From contig MFGV01000061.1 of assembly GCA_001778375.1 (NCBI GenBank), positions 20,166 to 84,165 of the forward strand: 64,000 bases of DNA. Direction: 5' to 3'. Below are positions 15,737-25,193 of the stretch, in pieces. How positions within the stretch are numbered: the first letter of the stretch is position 1; each line of letters begins with the position of its first letter. The position numbers and the translations under genes were made by a program. This stretch comes from Candidatus Firestonebacteria bacterium RIFOXYD2_FULL_39_29. GTDB taxonomy: Bacteria > Oederibacteriota > D2-FULL-39-29. The notes below the pieces were generated by a model. It saw nothing but the letters and a program-made list of their open reading frames with translations, ran no database searches and was not told the origin of the DNA.

Positions 15737-17524
15737 TTAACCTATACTTACCGTGTCTCTCAGACCGGATGGTATCCCTTTCGGACACTTGTGATGGTAA
15801 TGAGTGTGTAATAATTTATGGGAAACTTCCCCGAGAGGCTTGATCAGAAATTCCTCGTAAATTTTGGTAATCAAAGGATTTTCATGAGATTTTCTGATTT
15901 TCTTTTTTTCATCAATTGAATACAAGCCCTCTGCTCGAAGAGAATACAGTTCCTTGTCCATAGCTTCAATATCGCCCTGCGGGTAGATCTGCCCGCCCCC
16001 TCCTATACAACCCCCGGGACAGGTCATTACTTCCACAAAATGGTAATTTCTTTTACCTTCTTTTATTTCCGTAAGCACTTTATGCACGTTGGCAAGGCCA
16101 AACACTACAGCCACATTAACTTTTGTGCCGGCAACATCCACGGTTGCTTCTTTTATTCCCGTAAGGCCCCTGACCACCTTAAAGTCAATTGAAGGAAGTT
16201 CTTTTTTTGTAATGACTTCATAAGCCGTCCGGAGAGCTGCTTCCATTACTCCGCCGGTAACACCAAATATCGGCGCGGCTCCCGTGGATTCCCCGAGAGG
16301 CTGGTCAAACTGCCCTTTTTTCAGCTCTTTATATTTAATTCCTGCCTGCTTTATCATTTTAGCAAGCTCTCTTGTTGTCAGCACCACATCTACATCCCTG
16401 AAACCGCTGGAGTTCATTTCAGGTCTGGCGCACTCGTATTTTTTAGCAGTACAGGGCATTATAGAAACAGAGTATATTTTAGCAGGATCCAGACCCATTT
16501 TTTTTGCGTAGAAAGTTTTAATTAGCGCGCCCATCATCTGTTGGGGCGACTTACACGTTGAAACATTCTCAATAAATTCCGGATGGAAAGTTTCAAGGTA
16601 TTTTATCCAGCCCGGGGAACAGGAAGTGAACATCGGGAGCTTTCCGCCTGTTGTTAAACGCTTAATAAACTCATGGCCTTCTTCAATTATTGTAAGATCT
16701 GCCGAGAACTGAGTATCAAAAACAACTTTAAAACCCAGCATTCTTAAGGCAGTAACGGTTTCGTAGGTTTTATCCGTCCCCGGTGTAAAACCAAAAGCTT
16801 CCCCGATAGCCACTCTTACCGCCGGCGCAATCTGGACAATGCAAACCTTTTCCTTATCATTCAGGTTTTTAAAAGTTTCTTTTATCCCGTCTTTTTCGGT
16901 CAGGGCTGCCGTAGGACAAAACAAAGTACACTGTCCGCAATTAATACAGACGCTTTCCGACATATTCATATCATAAGCCGGTCCTACATTTGCTTTATAG
17001 CCCCTGGCGGAAACGGACAGAACATTAACGCCTTGTATTTCCGAGCAGACACGAACACACTTACCGCAAAGTATGCATTTATCCGGATCCCTTACTATAG
17101 AAGCAGAAGAATAATCTGCGGCAAAGCGTTTTCTTTCTCCGGGAAACTCGTACTCTTCAATACCCAGAGTAAGAGCCAGCTCCTGAAGTTCACAGTTATT
17201 ATTTTTCTCACAGATCTGACATTCCCGGGGATGATTATCCAGAATTAATTCTACAAGATCCCTTCTTGCCTCCCTAATTTCGGGAGAATTTGTCTTAACG
17301 TTCATTCCTTCGGAAACTGCGGTAATACAGGATGCGGAATAATTTTTTGCGCCTTCTATTTCAACTATGCAAATCCTGCAGGCACCCACTGCGGAAAGTT
17401 TCGGATGATAACAAAGACGGGGAATATGAATTCCTGCAGCGTCCGCGGCCTGCATAACCGTAAAATCCGCGGGTACGGATATTTTATTTCCGTCTATTGT
17501 TAAATTTATCTGTTTTTTATCCAT
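15737..17524 (-). CDS. hydA: [FeFe] hydrogenase catalytic subunit HydA (group A3-like), first copy
   Basis: This 595-residue catalytic subunit has, in order, an N-terminal 2Fe-2S domain (CYHPKLSAVGACRIC), the His-Cys3 cluster HPRECQICEKNNNC, two 4Fe-4S ferredoxin motifs (CILCGKCVRVC, CINCGQCTLFC) and the H-cluster domain. H-cluster motifs are L1 TSCSPGW, L2 MPCTAKKYE and L3 EVMTCPGGCIGGGG. L1 has Ser where the classical TSCCPxW has the second Cys, and L3 has T for A. These differ from the second copy, which is canonical. The C-terminus (LLHTHYHHK) is of HndD/NuoG type. With HydB and HydC next door it should couple H2 to NAD(P) and ferredoxin. It is separated from hydB by one base. Confidence 0.93.
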   Translation of the reverse strand: MDKKQINLTIDGNKISVPADFTVMQAADAAGIHIPRLCYHPKLSAVGACRICIVEIEGAKNYSASCITAVSEGMNVKTNSPEIREARRDLVELILDNHPRECQICEKNNNCELQELALTLGIEEYEFPGERKRFAADYSSASIVRDPDKCILCGKCVRVCSEIQGVNVLSVSARGYKANVGPAYDMNMSESVCINCGQCTLFCPTAALTEKDGIKETFKNLNDKEKVCIVQIAPAVRVAIGEAFGFTPGTDKTYETVTALRMLGFKVVFDTQFSADLTIIEEGHEFIKRLTTGGKLPMFTSCSPGWIKYLETFHPEFIENVSTCKSPQQMMGALIKTFYAKKMGLDPAKIYSVSIMPCTAKKYECARPEMNSSGFRDVDVVLTTRELAKMIKQAGIKYKELKKGQFDQPLGESTGAAPIFGVTGGVMEAALRTAYEVITKKELPSIDFKVVRGLTGIKEATVDVAGTKVNVAVVFGLANVHKVLTEIKEGKRNYHFVEVMTCPGGCIGGGGQIYPQGDIEAMDKELYSLRAEGLYSIDEKKKIRKSHENPLITKIYEEFLIKPLGEVSHKLLHTHYHHKCPKGIPSGLRDTVSIG

Positions 17525-17525
17525 T

Positions 17526-20500
17526 TTATTCCGCCTCCTTTTTGTCGCACCTTAAACATCTGTCTGCCTCTTCCATCGCCTGACTCTTTCCATACCCGAG
17601 GTCAACTTCCGTAAAAGCCTGTAATCTTTTTTCCATACTCAGCTGCGCGTGTTTTATTCTGCATTTTTCTTTTACATCTTTGGAAGGGTCAATATATTCC
17701 ACAGCTTTTCTTTCTCCCTTTATCACATACCTGTCTTTAAATAAATCTTCATTTTTCAAGTACCTGTCGATTGAAGTTGCGGCTTTTTCCCCGTCAGCAA
17801 CCGAATCTATTACCGTTCCTCCTCCCGTAACAACATCCCCGCCTGCAAAAACACCTTCAATATTTGTTGTAAATACTCCGGGATCCGCAGAAAGCGTGCC
17901 CCAGTCTGTCATAGCCAGATCATCCTTTAGAAGTTCGGCTCCCGAAGGCCTGCCGCCAATCGCGCTTATTACGATATCAACAGGAAGGTTAAACGTATCC
18001 TTAGTCGCAACAGGACGTCTTCTGCCGGAGGCATCAAAGTCTCCCGGTTTTGTATGCAGACACTCAAGCTCGGTAATTTTTCCGTTCTTTCCCTTAATGG
18101 CATTTGGTATTAAAAGAAAATGGAGTTTTGCACCTTCTTTTTCACACTCGGAAACTTCCTCGGGAATTGCAGGCATATCTGACTTATCTCTTCTATATAC
18201 AACATGAACCTCGGAAGCCCCAAGCCTTAGACACGTTCTTGCCACATCCATGGCCGCATTACCTCCGCCAACTACAGCAACCCGCTTTCCGGTAACCGCA
18301 ATATTATGTTCTTTATCAAGAATTATTGAGTACACACCTTTGATTTTCTTGATTTTTTCTGTGTTATAATTTTTCAGGAAAGAAAGAGAACCCATAAAAC
18401 CAAGCAGGTCCGTACCGTGAATCTTCAAGGGTACTTCTTTCCAGGCTCCGATAGCTAAAAACACGGCTTTAAACCCTTTTGCTTTGAGCTCTTTCAGGGA
18501 GATGTCTTTTCCAAAGGTCACTCCAGTTTTAATCTTTACTCCTGCATCTTTTATTCTATTTATATCCCGCTCGACTATATCTTTCGGAAGCCTATATTCA
18601 GGAATGCCGATTCGGAGCATTCCGCCGGCAACTTTTTCAGATTCATAAATCGTCACCTGATACCCGCGCTTTGCAAGGTGATAGGCGCAGGATAAGCCCG
18701 CAGGCCCGCTGCCTACTACGGCAACAGATTCCTTCAGCATTTTTCCTTTATATTTTTCAACTTTTACATCCTTATCTCCTGCGGTATAATCTGCGGCAAA
18801 TCTTTTAAGCATCATAATCGACACGGGATCTTCAATTTTACCCCTTCTACAATTAGATTCGCAGGGGTGATGACAGACTCTTCCGCAAACAGAGGGCAGA
18901 GGATTTCTCTTTAAAATAAGTTCTATACTCTCTTTAATTTTGCCTTCGCGAATATTTCCAATAAAACCCGGTATATCAATATTCACAGGACAAGTATGCT
19001 GGCAGGGAGAAACAAAAAGCTCTCCGCAAACAGCTGATTTACACTTTCTATCTTTAATATGCGATTCATACTCTTCCCTGAAATATTTTATCGTAGAAAG
19101 TACCGGGTTTGGAGCAGTCTGACCCAAACCGCAAAGAGCTGTCTTCTTTATTGTATTCCCAAGTTTTTCAAGTTTTTCGATATCCCCTTCTTTCCCCTCG
19201 CCCTTCGTAATCCGTTCAAGAATTTCCAACATTCTTTTGGTGCCTTCCCTGCAGGGAGTACATTTGCCGCAGGATTCGTCCTGTGTAAATTCAAGGAAAA
19301 ACTTTGCAACATCCACCATACAATCTTTTTCGTCCATGACTATAAGACCGCCGGATCCCATAATAGAACCGGCAGAAATTAAAGAATCATAATCAATAGG
19401 AGTGTTCAAAAATTTTGTCGGTAAACATCCGCCGGAAGGACCTCCGGTTTGGGCCGCCTTATACTTTGTTCCGTCTTTCGTCCCTCCGCCAATGTCAAAA
19501 ACCACTTCACCTAAAGACGTACCCATGGGAACTTCCACGAGTCCCGTATTCTTAATCTTTCCCGCAAGCGCAAACACTTTGGTACCTTTGCTTTTTTCGG
19601 TACCTATTGATGCAAAATAATCAGAACCATCAAGAATAATTACAGGGATATTTGCCCACGTCTCTACATTGTTAATGAGCGTAGGCCTTCCCCATAAACC
19701 CTTTACAGCGGGGAAAGGCGGCCTGGTACGGGGCATACCGCGCATTCCCATAATTGAATTTATAAGAGCGGTTTCTTCTCCGCAGACAAAAGCCCCCGCA
19801 CCCAAAACAATCTCTATGTCAAAGGAGAAATTGCTCCCGAGAATATTTTTACCAAGCAGGTTTTTATTTTTAGCATCAATAATAGCTTTTTTAAGCCTTT
19901 CCACGGCAAGCGGATATTCGGCGCGGATATAGACGATACCCTGAGAGGCTCCGACGGCAAAACCTCCTACAGTCATTGCTTCAAGTACACTATACGGATC
20001 CCCCTCAATAACACTTCTGTCCATAAATGCGCCCGGATCACCCTCATCTGCATTACATATAACATATTTAATGTCAGACTGCTGTTTAGCAACGAAGGTC
20101 CATTTTGTACCGGTAGGAAAACCCCCTCCGCCTCTGCCTCTGAGGCCGGATTTAATAATTTCATCAATAACTTTATCCGGAGCATATTCTACAAGTACTT
20201 TTGCAAGAGCTTCATACCCTCTGACAGAAAGATAATCATCCAGGGATTCCGGATCTATTACCCCGCAGTTACGGAGTGCCATTCTTTTTTGCTTCTTAAA
20301 ATAATCAATATCTCCGAAAATGTAATTTGACTTACCCGTAAGAATATTAGAGCTCGAAACATATCCTTTACCTTTACACTCTAAATGCACTGCACTGTTT
20401 TTCACCAGATGAGCCAGTACTATTTGTCTGGCTTTTTTAGCATCAACATTCTCGTATTTAAAGGGCTTTTTGCCGGCCTGAAATATTTCTATGGTAGGCT

Positions 20501-20723
20501 CGAGATGGCATCTTCCTACACAGCCCTTCTGCCCGATATGAACATTTTTTATCTTCCTCTTCTTTATTTCATCTTTAATAGCCGTGTAAACACTTTTTGA
20601 GCCGGCGGCTATTTCACAGGTAGACATTCCGACATTAATCCTGGTGTCGCAAAGCCACTTGGAAAGATTTTCGTGAAGCGCTTTTTGTTTCATTTTACTC
20701 AATTTTTCTATTGCATTACTCAT
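17526..20723 (-). CDS. hydB: HydB (NuoF-like) fused to a GltD-like NADPH oxidoreductase
   Basis: This chain has 1065 residues, about 470 longer than ordinary HydB. Order: a thioredoxin-like 2Fe-2S domain (STCEIAAGS, KGCVGRCHLEP; about 30-75), the NuoF core with FMN/NADH motifs ([27 protein letters not shown]) and the 4Fe-4S CGKCTPCREG...LCGLGQ, then a Cys-rich DPYD/GltD-type linker (CQHTCPVNI, CGRVCHHPCESNC) where other HydBs carry a 2x4Fe-4S ferredoxin. The last 400 residues are GltD-like: FAD site VAVVGSGPAGLSCAY near 660, second dinucleotide site VAVVGGGNAAMDVAR near 800, FAGGDVVTGGGTVIDS. This predicts a second flavin and possibly a second pyridine nucleotide site, perhaps NADPH. The encoded domains are clear; the electron route is inferred. 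Confidence 0.92.
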   Translation of the reverse strand: MSNAIEKLSKMKQKALHENLSKWLCDTRINVGMSTCEIAAGSKSVYTAIKDEIKKRKIKNVHIGQKGCVGRCHLEPTIEIFQAGKKPFKYENVDAKKARQIVLAHLVKNSAVHLECKGKGYVSSSNILTGKSNYIFGDIDYFKKQKRMALRNCGVIDPESLDDYLSVRGYEALAKVLVEYAPDKVIDEIIKSGLRGRGGGGFPTGTKWTFVAKQQSDIKYVICNADEGDPGAFMDRSVIEGDPYSVLEAMTVGGFAVGASQGIVYIRAEYPLAVERLKKAIIDAKNKNLLGKNILGSNFSFDIEIVLGAGAFVCGEETALINSIMGMRGMPRTRPPFPAVKGLWGRPTLINNVETWANIPVIILDGSDYFASIGTEKSKGTKVFALAGKIKNTGLVEVPMGTSLGEVVFDIGGGTKDGTKYKAAQTGGPSGGCLPTKFLNTPIDYDSLISAGSIMGSGGLIVMDEKDCMVDVAKFFLEFTQDESCGKCTPCREGTKRMLEILERITKGEGKEGDIEKLEKLGNTIKKTALCGLGQTAPNPVLSTIKYFREEYESHIKDRKCKSAVCGELFVSPCQHTCPVNIDIPGFIGNIREGKIKESIELILKRNPLPSVCGRVCHHPCESNCRRGKIEDPVSIMMLKRFAADYTAGDKDVKVEKYKGKMLKESVAVVGSGPAGLSCAYHLAKRGYQVTIYESEKVAGGMLRIGIPEYRLPKDIVERDINRIKDAGVKIKTGVTFGKDISLKELKAKGFKAVFLAIGAWKEVPLKIHGTDLLGFMGSLSFLKNYNTEKIKKIKGVYSIILDKEHNIAVTGKRVAVVGGGNAAMDVARTCLRLGASEVHVVYRRDKSDMPAIPEEVSECEKEGAKLHFLLIPNAIKGKNGKITELECLHTKPGDFDASGRRRPVATKDTFNLPVDIVISAIGGRPSGAELLKDDLAMTDWGTLSADPGVFTTNIEGVFAGGDVVTGGGTVIDSVADGEKAATSIDRYLKNEDLFKDRYVIKGERKAVEYIDPSKDVKEKCRIKHAQLSMEKRLQAFTEVDLGYGKSQAMEEADRCLRCDKKEAE

Positions 20724-22583
20724 TTAATTGCTCCTTTTCCTTATTAAAAGGCTGAATCTATTTCCCGTTTTTACTGCTTCATGAGTTATTTTTCCGTCAT
20801 GTTTTTCAATTATCTGCCTGGCAATGAACAAGCCAATGCCGCTTCCTTTTATTTTTTCCGTACCGGGCAGCCTGGAGAATTTCTTGAATAACATGTCTTT
20901 TTTATCGTCAGGTATCGGCTCTGAGTCATTATAGAAAACAAACTTGAAGTATTCTTCTCCCGCATCCTCGCTTGATAATATAATGCTTCCGTTTCTAGCC
21001 CCATACTTAACCGCATTACTGAGTAAATTATCACACACTATCAGCATAAGACCCTTGTCGGCTGATATTTTTATACCGGAAGAAATATTATTTTCTATTT
21101 TAATATTTTTCTCCTGAGCTTGTTTTTCAAAATGTTGTATAGCCGTCTTAATAATATCTTCGGAGAAATCAAGAGTAACAGGTCTTATTTCCAGTTCTCC
21201 CTTTTCAATCCTTGAAAGGTCAAGGTAATTCTTGACCATATTTTCAAAATAATCAAGAATCCTGGCAACAGAATCTATTGCTTTTTTTTGCTTCTCATTA
21301 ATTTCCCCTAAAAATCCTTCTTTGATTGAATATATATTCATAACGATGGAACCTAAAATGCCTTTTAGCTGATGAGAAACAAAACCCACCATATCAAGAT
21401 AGTTTTTATTCGCAGCATTTAATTTTTCATTCGCTTCAAGTATTTCTCGCCTGTCCTCATTCAAAGCCATTGCCATTGCATTGAATGCCTCAGCAAGTAT
21501 ATTAAATTCCGTTATTCCGGTATCTTTGCTGACCCTGACATTTAAATCGTTATTTGCGATTTGTTTTACCGCCGCTGTCATTTGTATAAAATGCCTGTCA
21601 ATCGCAATTGAGATCCAGTAAGAGATCAAAACACAAAGCAGCGTACTTAAGAGAAGGAGGAGAAAAAGGTCTCTTCTCATGATATCCCTTATTTCCAGGA
21701 AAGGAGCTTCTAATCTTCCTATATATAATATACCGACAATATTCCCCTTAGAATCTTTTATAGGGTCATAGGCCGTAATATACCATTCGTTTACAACAAA
21801 AGCCCGGTCTCTCCATTTAGTTCCTTTCGTAATAACTTTGTCATAGACCGTTTCCGAAATATGCGTACCTATCGCCCGTTCTCCGTTTAACGTCAACACA
21901 TTTGTGGCAACTCTTATATCTTTCAAAAACAATGTTACAGTGCCAATGGATTTTTGTTTATATTTCTGATCTTCAAATATAATATTATTTATTTTATCTA
22001 TTATCTCCGAGTTTTTATTCAGAAGTTTTCCTATTCTCAGGGTACCTTTTTCCGGTTCTTTTGTATCAAAATATGAAACAGTTGCTTCCATTACAAGACC
22101 GTCTTTCAAATCAGACACAGGTATTTTTTTTGCCATTTCAGTTTCTTTAGATTTTATAAAAGCTCTTTCGGCAAGGTTATTGCTTAATTCTTTAAGTTCT
22201 TTTGCAGATACAATTCTTGTTTCTGCGCGAGGTCTTGAATTTTCCGCTATTTTCTCATTTACTTTACCGGGAGTAAATACAATATAATCTATTTTATATT
22301 TCTCTTTGATTTTTGCCAATAAGACTTTATTCGTGCGATATTCATTACAATGCACTCCGGAAAGGAAATCCGCAATGGTTTTGATATTTTCGATTTCGTT
22401 ATTATATTCATTCCATGCAGAATTTATATTTCTGGCAACTTCACGCTGGGCTCTGCCGTAAACATTGTCAGAAATAAAAAAACTTCCATAGGTATAAGCT
22501 ATTATGCCAATCACTATAATTACCAGCAGAAAGCTTAAAAAAAGCCTAACTTTGAATGAGATTTGCCTTATCTTGTTTTTCAT
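20724..22583 (-). CDS. Membrane sensor histidine kinase with Cache-like sensor
   Basis: This is a 619-residue kinase. TM1 is about residues 12-34. A 260-residue extracytoplasmic region ends FVVNEWYITAYDPIKDSKGNIVG-like (a Cache-type strand pattern followed by ILYIGRLE). TM2 is about 305-325, then a HAMP domain (ITEFNILAEAFNAMA) and a short coiled coil. The dimerisation helix carries the phospho-acceptor in FVSHQLKGIL near residue 402. ATP-binding N, G1 and G2 boxes are DNLLSNAVKYG, DDKKDMLF and GSGIGLFIARQI. No receiver is attached. Its start overlaps the rex end by 38 bases and hydB follows directly, so it belongs to the hydrogenase operon. Likely targets are the two receivers at the operon end. 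Confidence 0.9.
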   Translation of the reverse strand: MKNKIRQISFKVRLFLSFLLVIIVIGIIAYTYGSFFISDNVYGRAQREVARNINSAWNEYNNEIENIKTIADFLSGVHCNEYRTNKVLLAKIKEKYKIDYIVFTPGKVNEKIAENSRPRAETRIVSAKELKELSNNLAERAFIKSKETEMAKKIPVSDLKDGLVMEATVSYFDTKEPEKGTLRIGKLLNKNSEIIDKINNIIFEDQKYKQKSIGTVTLFLKDIRVATNVLTLNGERAIGTHISETVYDKVITKGTKWRDRAFVVNEWYITAYDPIKDSKGNIVGILYIGRLEAPFLEIRDIMRRDLFLLLLLSTLLCVLISYWISIAIDRHFIQMTAAVKQIANNDLNVRVSKDTGITEFNILAEAFNAMAMALNEDRREILEANEKLNAANKNYLDMVGFVSHQLKGILGSIVMNIYSIKEGFLGEINEKQKKAIDSVARILDYFENMVKNYLDLSRIEKGELEIRPVTLDFSEDIIKTAIQHFEKQAQEKNIKIENNISSGIKISADKGLMLIVCDNLLSNAVKYGARNGSIILSSEDAGEEYFKFVFYNDSEPIPDDKKDMLFKKFSRLPGTEKIKGSGIGLFIARQIIEKHDGKITHEAVKTGNRFSLLIRKRSN

Positions 22584-23202
22584 TACGTTCCCTTGCGTTC
22601 ACATAGTAAATAACATTTTCAAGTTCAATGGCAAGATTCACATTATTTACCACTATCCGTTCAGGAACTTTTAGAGTAACAGGCGCAAAATTTAAAATCC
22701 CGCGTATCCCTGCGGAAATAAGCATCTCGCTTACCTCCTGCGCAACTACGGACGGAACTGCAAGTACGGCAACCCTTACTTTATTATTCCTGACATAATC
22801 AAATACATCCTTTATCGGATGAACTTGTATGTTATTAACTTTTATATTTTTTGCGGGATCGGCGTCAAAAGCCGCCACTATATTTATATCTTCTTTTTCA
22901 AAACCTTTATACCTTGTCAGAGCGCTTCCAAGATTCCCGGCTCCGACCAAAATAACTTTCTGAATTTCATCTTTTCCCAGGATATAATTAATTCTTTCAA
23001 TAAGATTATCAATAATATAGCCGCCTTTTTTATTTCCTGAAATTCCAAATAGGGAGAAATCCTTTCTTACCTGAGTTGCCGTTACCCCTGTAGCTTCACC
23101 CAGATTATCCGAAAATATCTTTACATAACCCAACTCTTTTAAATCCTTGAGAGTTCGTCTGTACCTGCAGAGCCTCAATATACAGCTTTTTGATTCCGAC
23201 AT
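22546..23202 (-). CDS. rex: Redox-sensing repressor Rex
   Basis: Rex senses the NADH/NAD ratio through its Rossmann domain and leaves DNA when NADH is high. The 218-residue product has the winged helix in the first 80 residues (TATQVRKDFSLFG, the recognition helix, and KKGGYIIDNLI), the nucleotide motif VILVGAGNLGSAL near 95, AAFDADP, and ILNFAPVTLKVP toward the end. I chose the ATG at 23202 because GGTGG precedes it at the right distance. It is first in the operon with the kinase and the first [FeFe] hydrogenase. The clearest Rex-like operators in the window lie before the second [FeFe] operon. Confidence 0.95.
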   Translation of the reverse strand: MSESKSCILRLCRYRRTLKDLKELGYVKIFSDNLGEATGVTATQVRKDFSLFGISGNKKGGYIIDNLIERINYILGKDEIQKVILVGAGNLGSALTRYKGFEKEDINIVAAFDADPAKNIKVNNIQVHPIKDVFDYVRNNKVRVAVLAVPSVVAQEVSEMLISAGIRGILNFAPVTLKVPERIVVNNVNLAIELENVIYYVNARERNEKQDKANLIQS

Positions 23203-23233
23203 TATTGTACCACCTTTCACATTAACTTAAAAT

Positions 23234-23262
23234 ACTCTATCAGTTTCCGTTATTTAAGTCAA
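23234..23262 (-). promoter_or_regulatory. Promoter of the rex-hydrogenase operon
   Basis: On the minus strand TTGACT (23257-23262) and TAGAGT (23234-23239) are 17 bases apart, about 30 bp upstream of the rex start. Just upstream of the -35 is TATTGT-g-ACAATA (23266-23278), a perfect 6-base-arm palindrome. It shares the TTGTGA half-site word of Rex operators but not their spacing. Confidence 0.55.
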
Positions 23263-23436
23263 GATTATTGTGACAATATTTGAAATTTATAGATAATTAG
23301 ACATAATATTATCATTTATAATACAGGTTTTTTACGATTATTAAGTAATTATTGTCACATTAAAATAATATTTTTTAATAAAAGTTATTCATGGATATAA
23401 TATATTGCTACTTACATTCACTTAATCTTGTATTTT
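23263..23436. other. Intergenic region between rex and the second hydA
   Basis: The region is very AT-rich. It holds the TATTGTgACAATA palindrome (23266-23278) and, at about 23349-23361, the word TTATTGTCACATT in the opposite orientation. No gene and no convincing terminator for the hydA2 operon are seen. Confidence 0.35.
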
Positions 23437-25188
23437 TCATCTTATATATATTGGTCTTGCTTTATAATCAGTGTGACAGAGTTTATGCGACTTTTCACTT
23501 AGAGGCTTTCCCAGAAAATCCTTGTATAGTTTTTTTACATACGGATTTTTGTGCGAACAGCGAAACTCTTTGTCCTTATCGTCCTGATAGATTGCTGCTG
23601 TTCTTTTTAATCTTAAAGTATCAGTAACATTATACGGCTGGCCGCCGCCGCCTATACAACCGCCGGGACAAGCCATGACTTCAATAAAATGATAGGGTGT
23701 TTCCCTGCCTTCTTTTTTTGCCTGTCTCACCCTGTTTAGAACCTCTTCGACATGAGCAAGGCCATGCGCTACTGCTATCCTGATTTTTGTCCCCTTGATA
23801 TCTATTTCTGCTTCTTTGATAAACTCAAGACCCCGTGTCTTAACAAAATTAACATCTTCAAGTTCCTTTCCGGTAATAAGATTATAAGCAGTCCGCAGAG
23901 CCGCTTCCATTACGCCGCCGGTTGCGCCAAAGATAACACCGGCGCCGGTATAATCTCCGAGCAAACTATCCGCTTCCTCATCCGGCAGATTCATAAAATC
24001 AATACCCGCCTGTTTTATCATACGCGCAAGTTCCCTTGTGGTAATCGTAACATCAATATCTTGGAAACCGGAAGCGAACATTTCGTTGGATCTTGTAATC
24101 TCATATTTCTTTGCCGTGCAGGGCATGATGGAAACCATATAAATCTTTGCCGGATCTATTTTATTCTTTTCCGCGTAATAGGTTTTTGAAAGCGTACCTA
24201 TAATTTCATGCGGGGATTTACAGGTGGAAAAGTGGTTTATCATATCAGAATGAAATTTCTCCATAAAGTCCACCCAGGCCGGACAGCAGGAAGTGATAAG
24301 CGGCAGTTCATCTTTTTTGTTTGTAAACCTTTCAACAAACTCCGTACTTTCTTCCATTATTGTAACATCCGCACCAAAATTGGTGTCAAAAACCGCTTTG
24401 AAACCCAATCTCCTGAATAAAGCGTATAATTTTTTTGTCAGATTTTTTCCCACAACTCCAAATGCTTCACCTATCGCAACCCTGACGGCGGGGGCTATCT
24501 GGATAACGCAATACTTATCCTGATTTTTAAGAGCATCCCAGACCAAATGGGTGTCATCCTTTTCGAATATAGCGCCGGTCGGGCAATGCGCTGAACATTG
24601 ACCGCACTTTACACAGGGAGATTCAGAAAGCTTAATATCCCCTGCGGGAGATATTCTGGTATCCCTGCCCCGTTCCAAAAACGAAAGCGCCCAGACATCC
24701 TGGTTTTTTTGGCAGACTTCTATGCACCTGCCGCATAAAATACATTTTGTCGGTTCCAGCACAATTGTGCCGGTCGTTCCATCCTTTGGAAGGTCTCTTA
24801 AAAACTTTTCAAAAACATCTTCCCTGATTCCAAAATCCGAAGCCATACTTTGAAGTTCACAATTATTATTCCGTCCGCATTTCAAACAATCATTGGGATG
24901 ATTAGAAAGAATTAACTCGAGTACGGTTTTCCTTACCTCTACGATATCGGGATCATTGGTGGTTATCTCCATTTTGTCTTCAAGCGGAGTACAACAAGAG
25001 CGAAGCATCTTATTGGAACCTTTTACTTTGACAATACAAAGACCGCAGGCCGCTGAAGGCGGCAGATCAGGATGTTTACAAAGTGTAGGAATTTTGATCT
25101 GAACCTTTTTTGCCGCTTCCAACACGGTTGTTCCTTCTTTAACTTCCACGGTAATACCGTTTATTTTAGCTTCAATCATTTTATACAT
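23437..25188 (-). CDS. hydA: [FeFe] hydrogenase catalytic subunit HydA (group A3-like), second copy
   Basis: This 583-residue catalytic subunit has the same domain order as the first copy: 2Fe-2S (CKHPDLPPSAACGLC), His-Cys3 (HPNDCLKCGRNNNC), two 4Fe-4S motifs (CILCGRCIEVC, CVKCGQCSAHC) and the H-cluster domain. H-cluster motifs are fully canonical: TSCCPAW, MPCTAKKYE and EVMACPGGCIGGGGQP. Together with the adjacent HydB, 2Fe-2S and HydC genes it forms a complete trimeric or tetrameric NAD-linked, probably ferredoxin-bifurcating enzyme like that of Thermotoga. It is last in its operon. The two HydA copies differ enough in motifs to suggest different partners and not recent duplication. Confidence 0.95.
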   Translation of the reverse strand: MYKMIEAKINGITVEVKEGTTVLEAAKKVQIKIPTLCKHPDLPPSAACGLCIVKVKGSNKMLRSCCTPLEDKMEITTNDPDIVEVRKTVLELILSNHPNDCLKCGRNNNCELQSMASDFGIREDVFEKFLRDLPKDGTTGTIVLEPTKCILCGRCIEVCQKNQDVWALSFLERGRDTRISPAGDIKLSESPCVKCGQCSAHCPTGAIFEKDDTHLVWDALKNQDKYCVIQIAPAVRVAIGEAFGVVGKNLTKKLYALFRRLGFKAVFDTNFGADVTIMEESTEFVERFTNKKDELPLITSCCPAWVDFMEKFHSDMINHFSTCKSPHEIIGTLSKTYYAEKNKIDPAKIYMVSIMPCTAKKYEITRSNEMFASGFQDIDVTITTRELARMIKQAGIDFMNLPDEEADSLLGDYTGAGVIFGATGGVMEAALRTAYNLITGKELEDVNFVKTRGLEFIKEAEIDIKGTKIRIAVAHGLAHVEEVLNRVRQAKKEGRETPYHFIEVMACPGGCIGGGGQPYNVTDTLRLKRTAAIYQDDKDKEFRCSHKNPYVKKLYKDFLGKPLSEKSHKLCHTDYKARPIYIR

Positions 25189-25193
25189 TATTT

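Noticed and set aside
23266..23278. TATTGTgACAATA near the rex promoter as a full Rex operator
   Set aside because: It shares the half-site word but not the 18-base layout of Rex sites, so I list it only as a palindrome.
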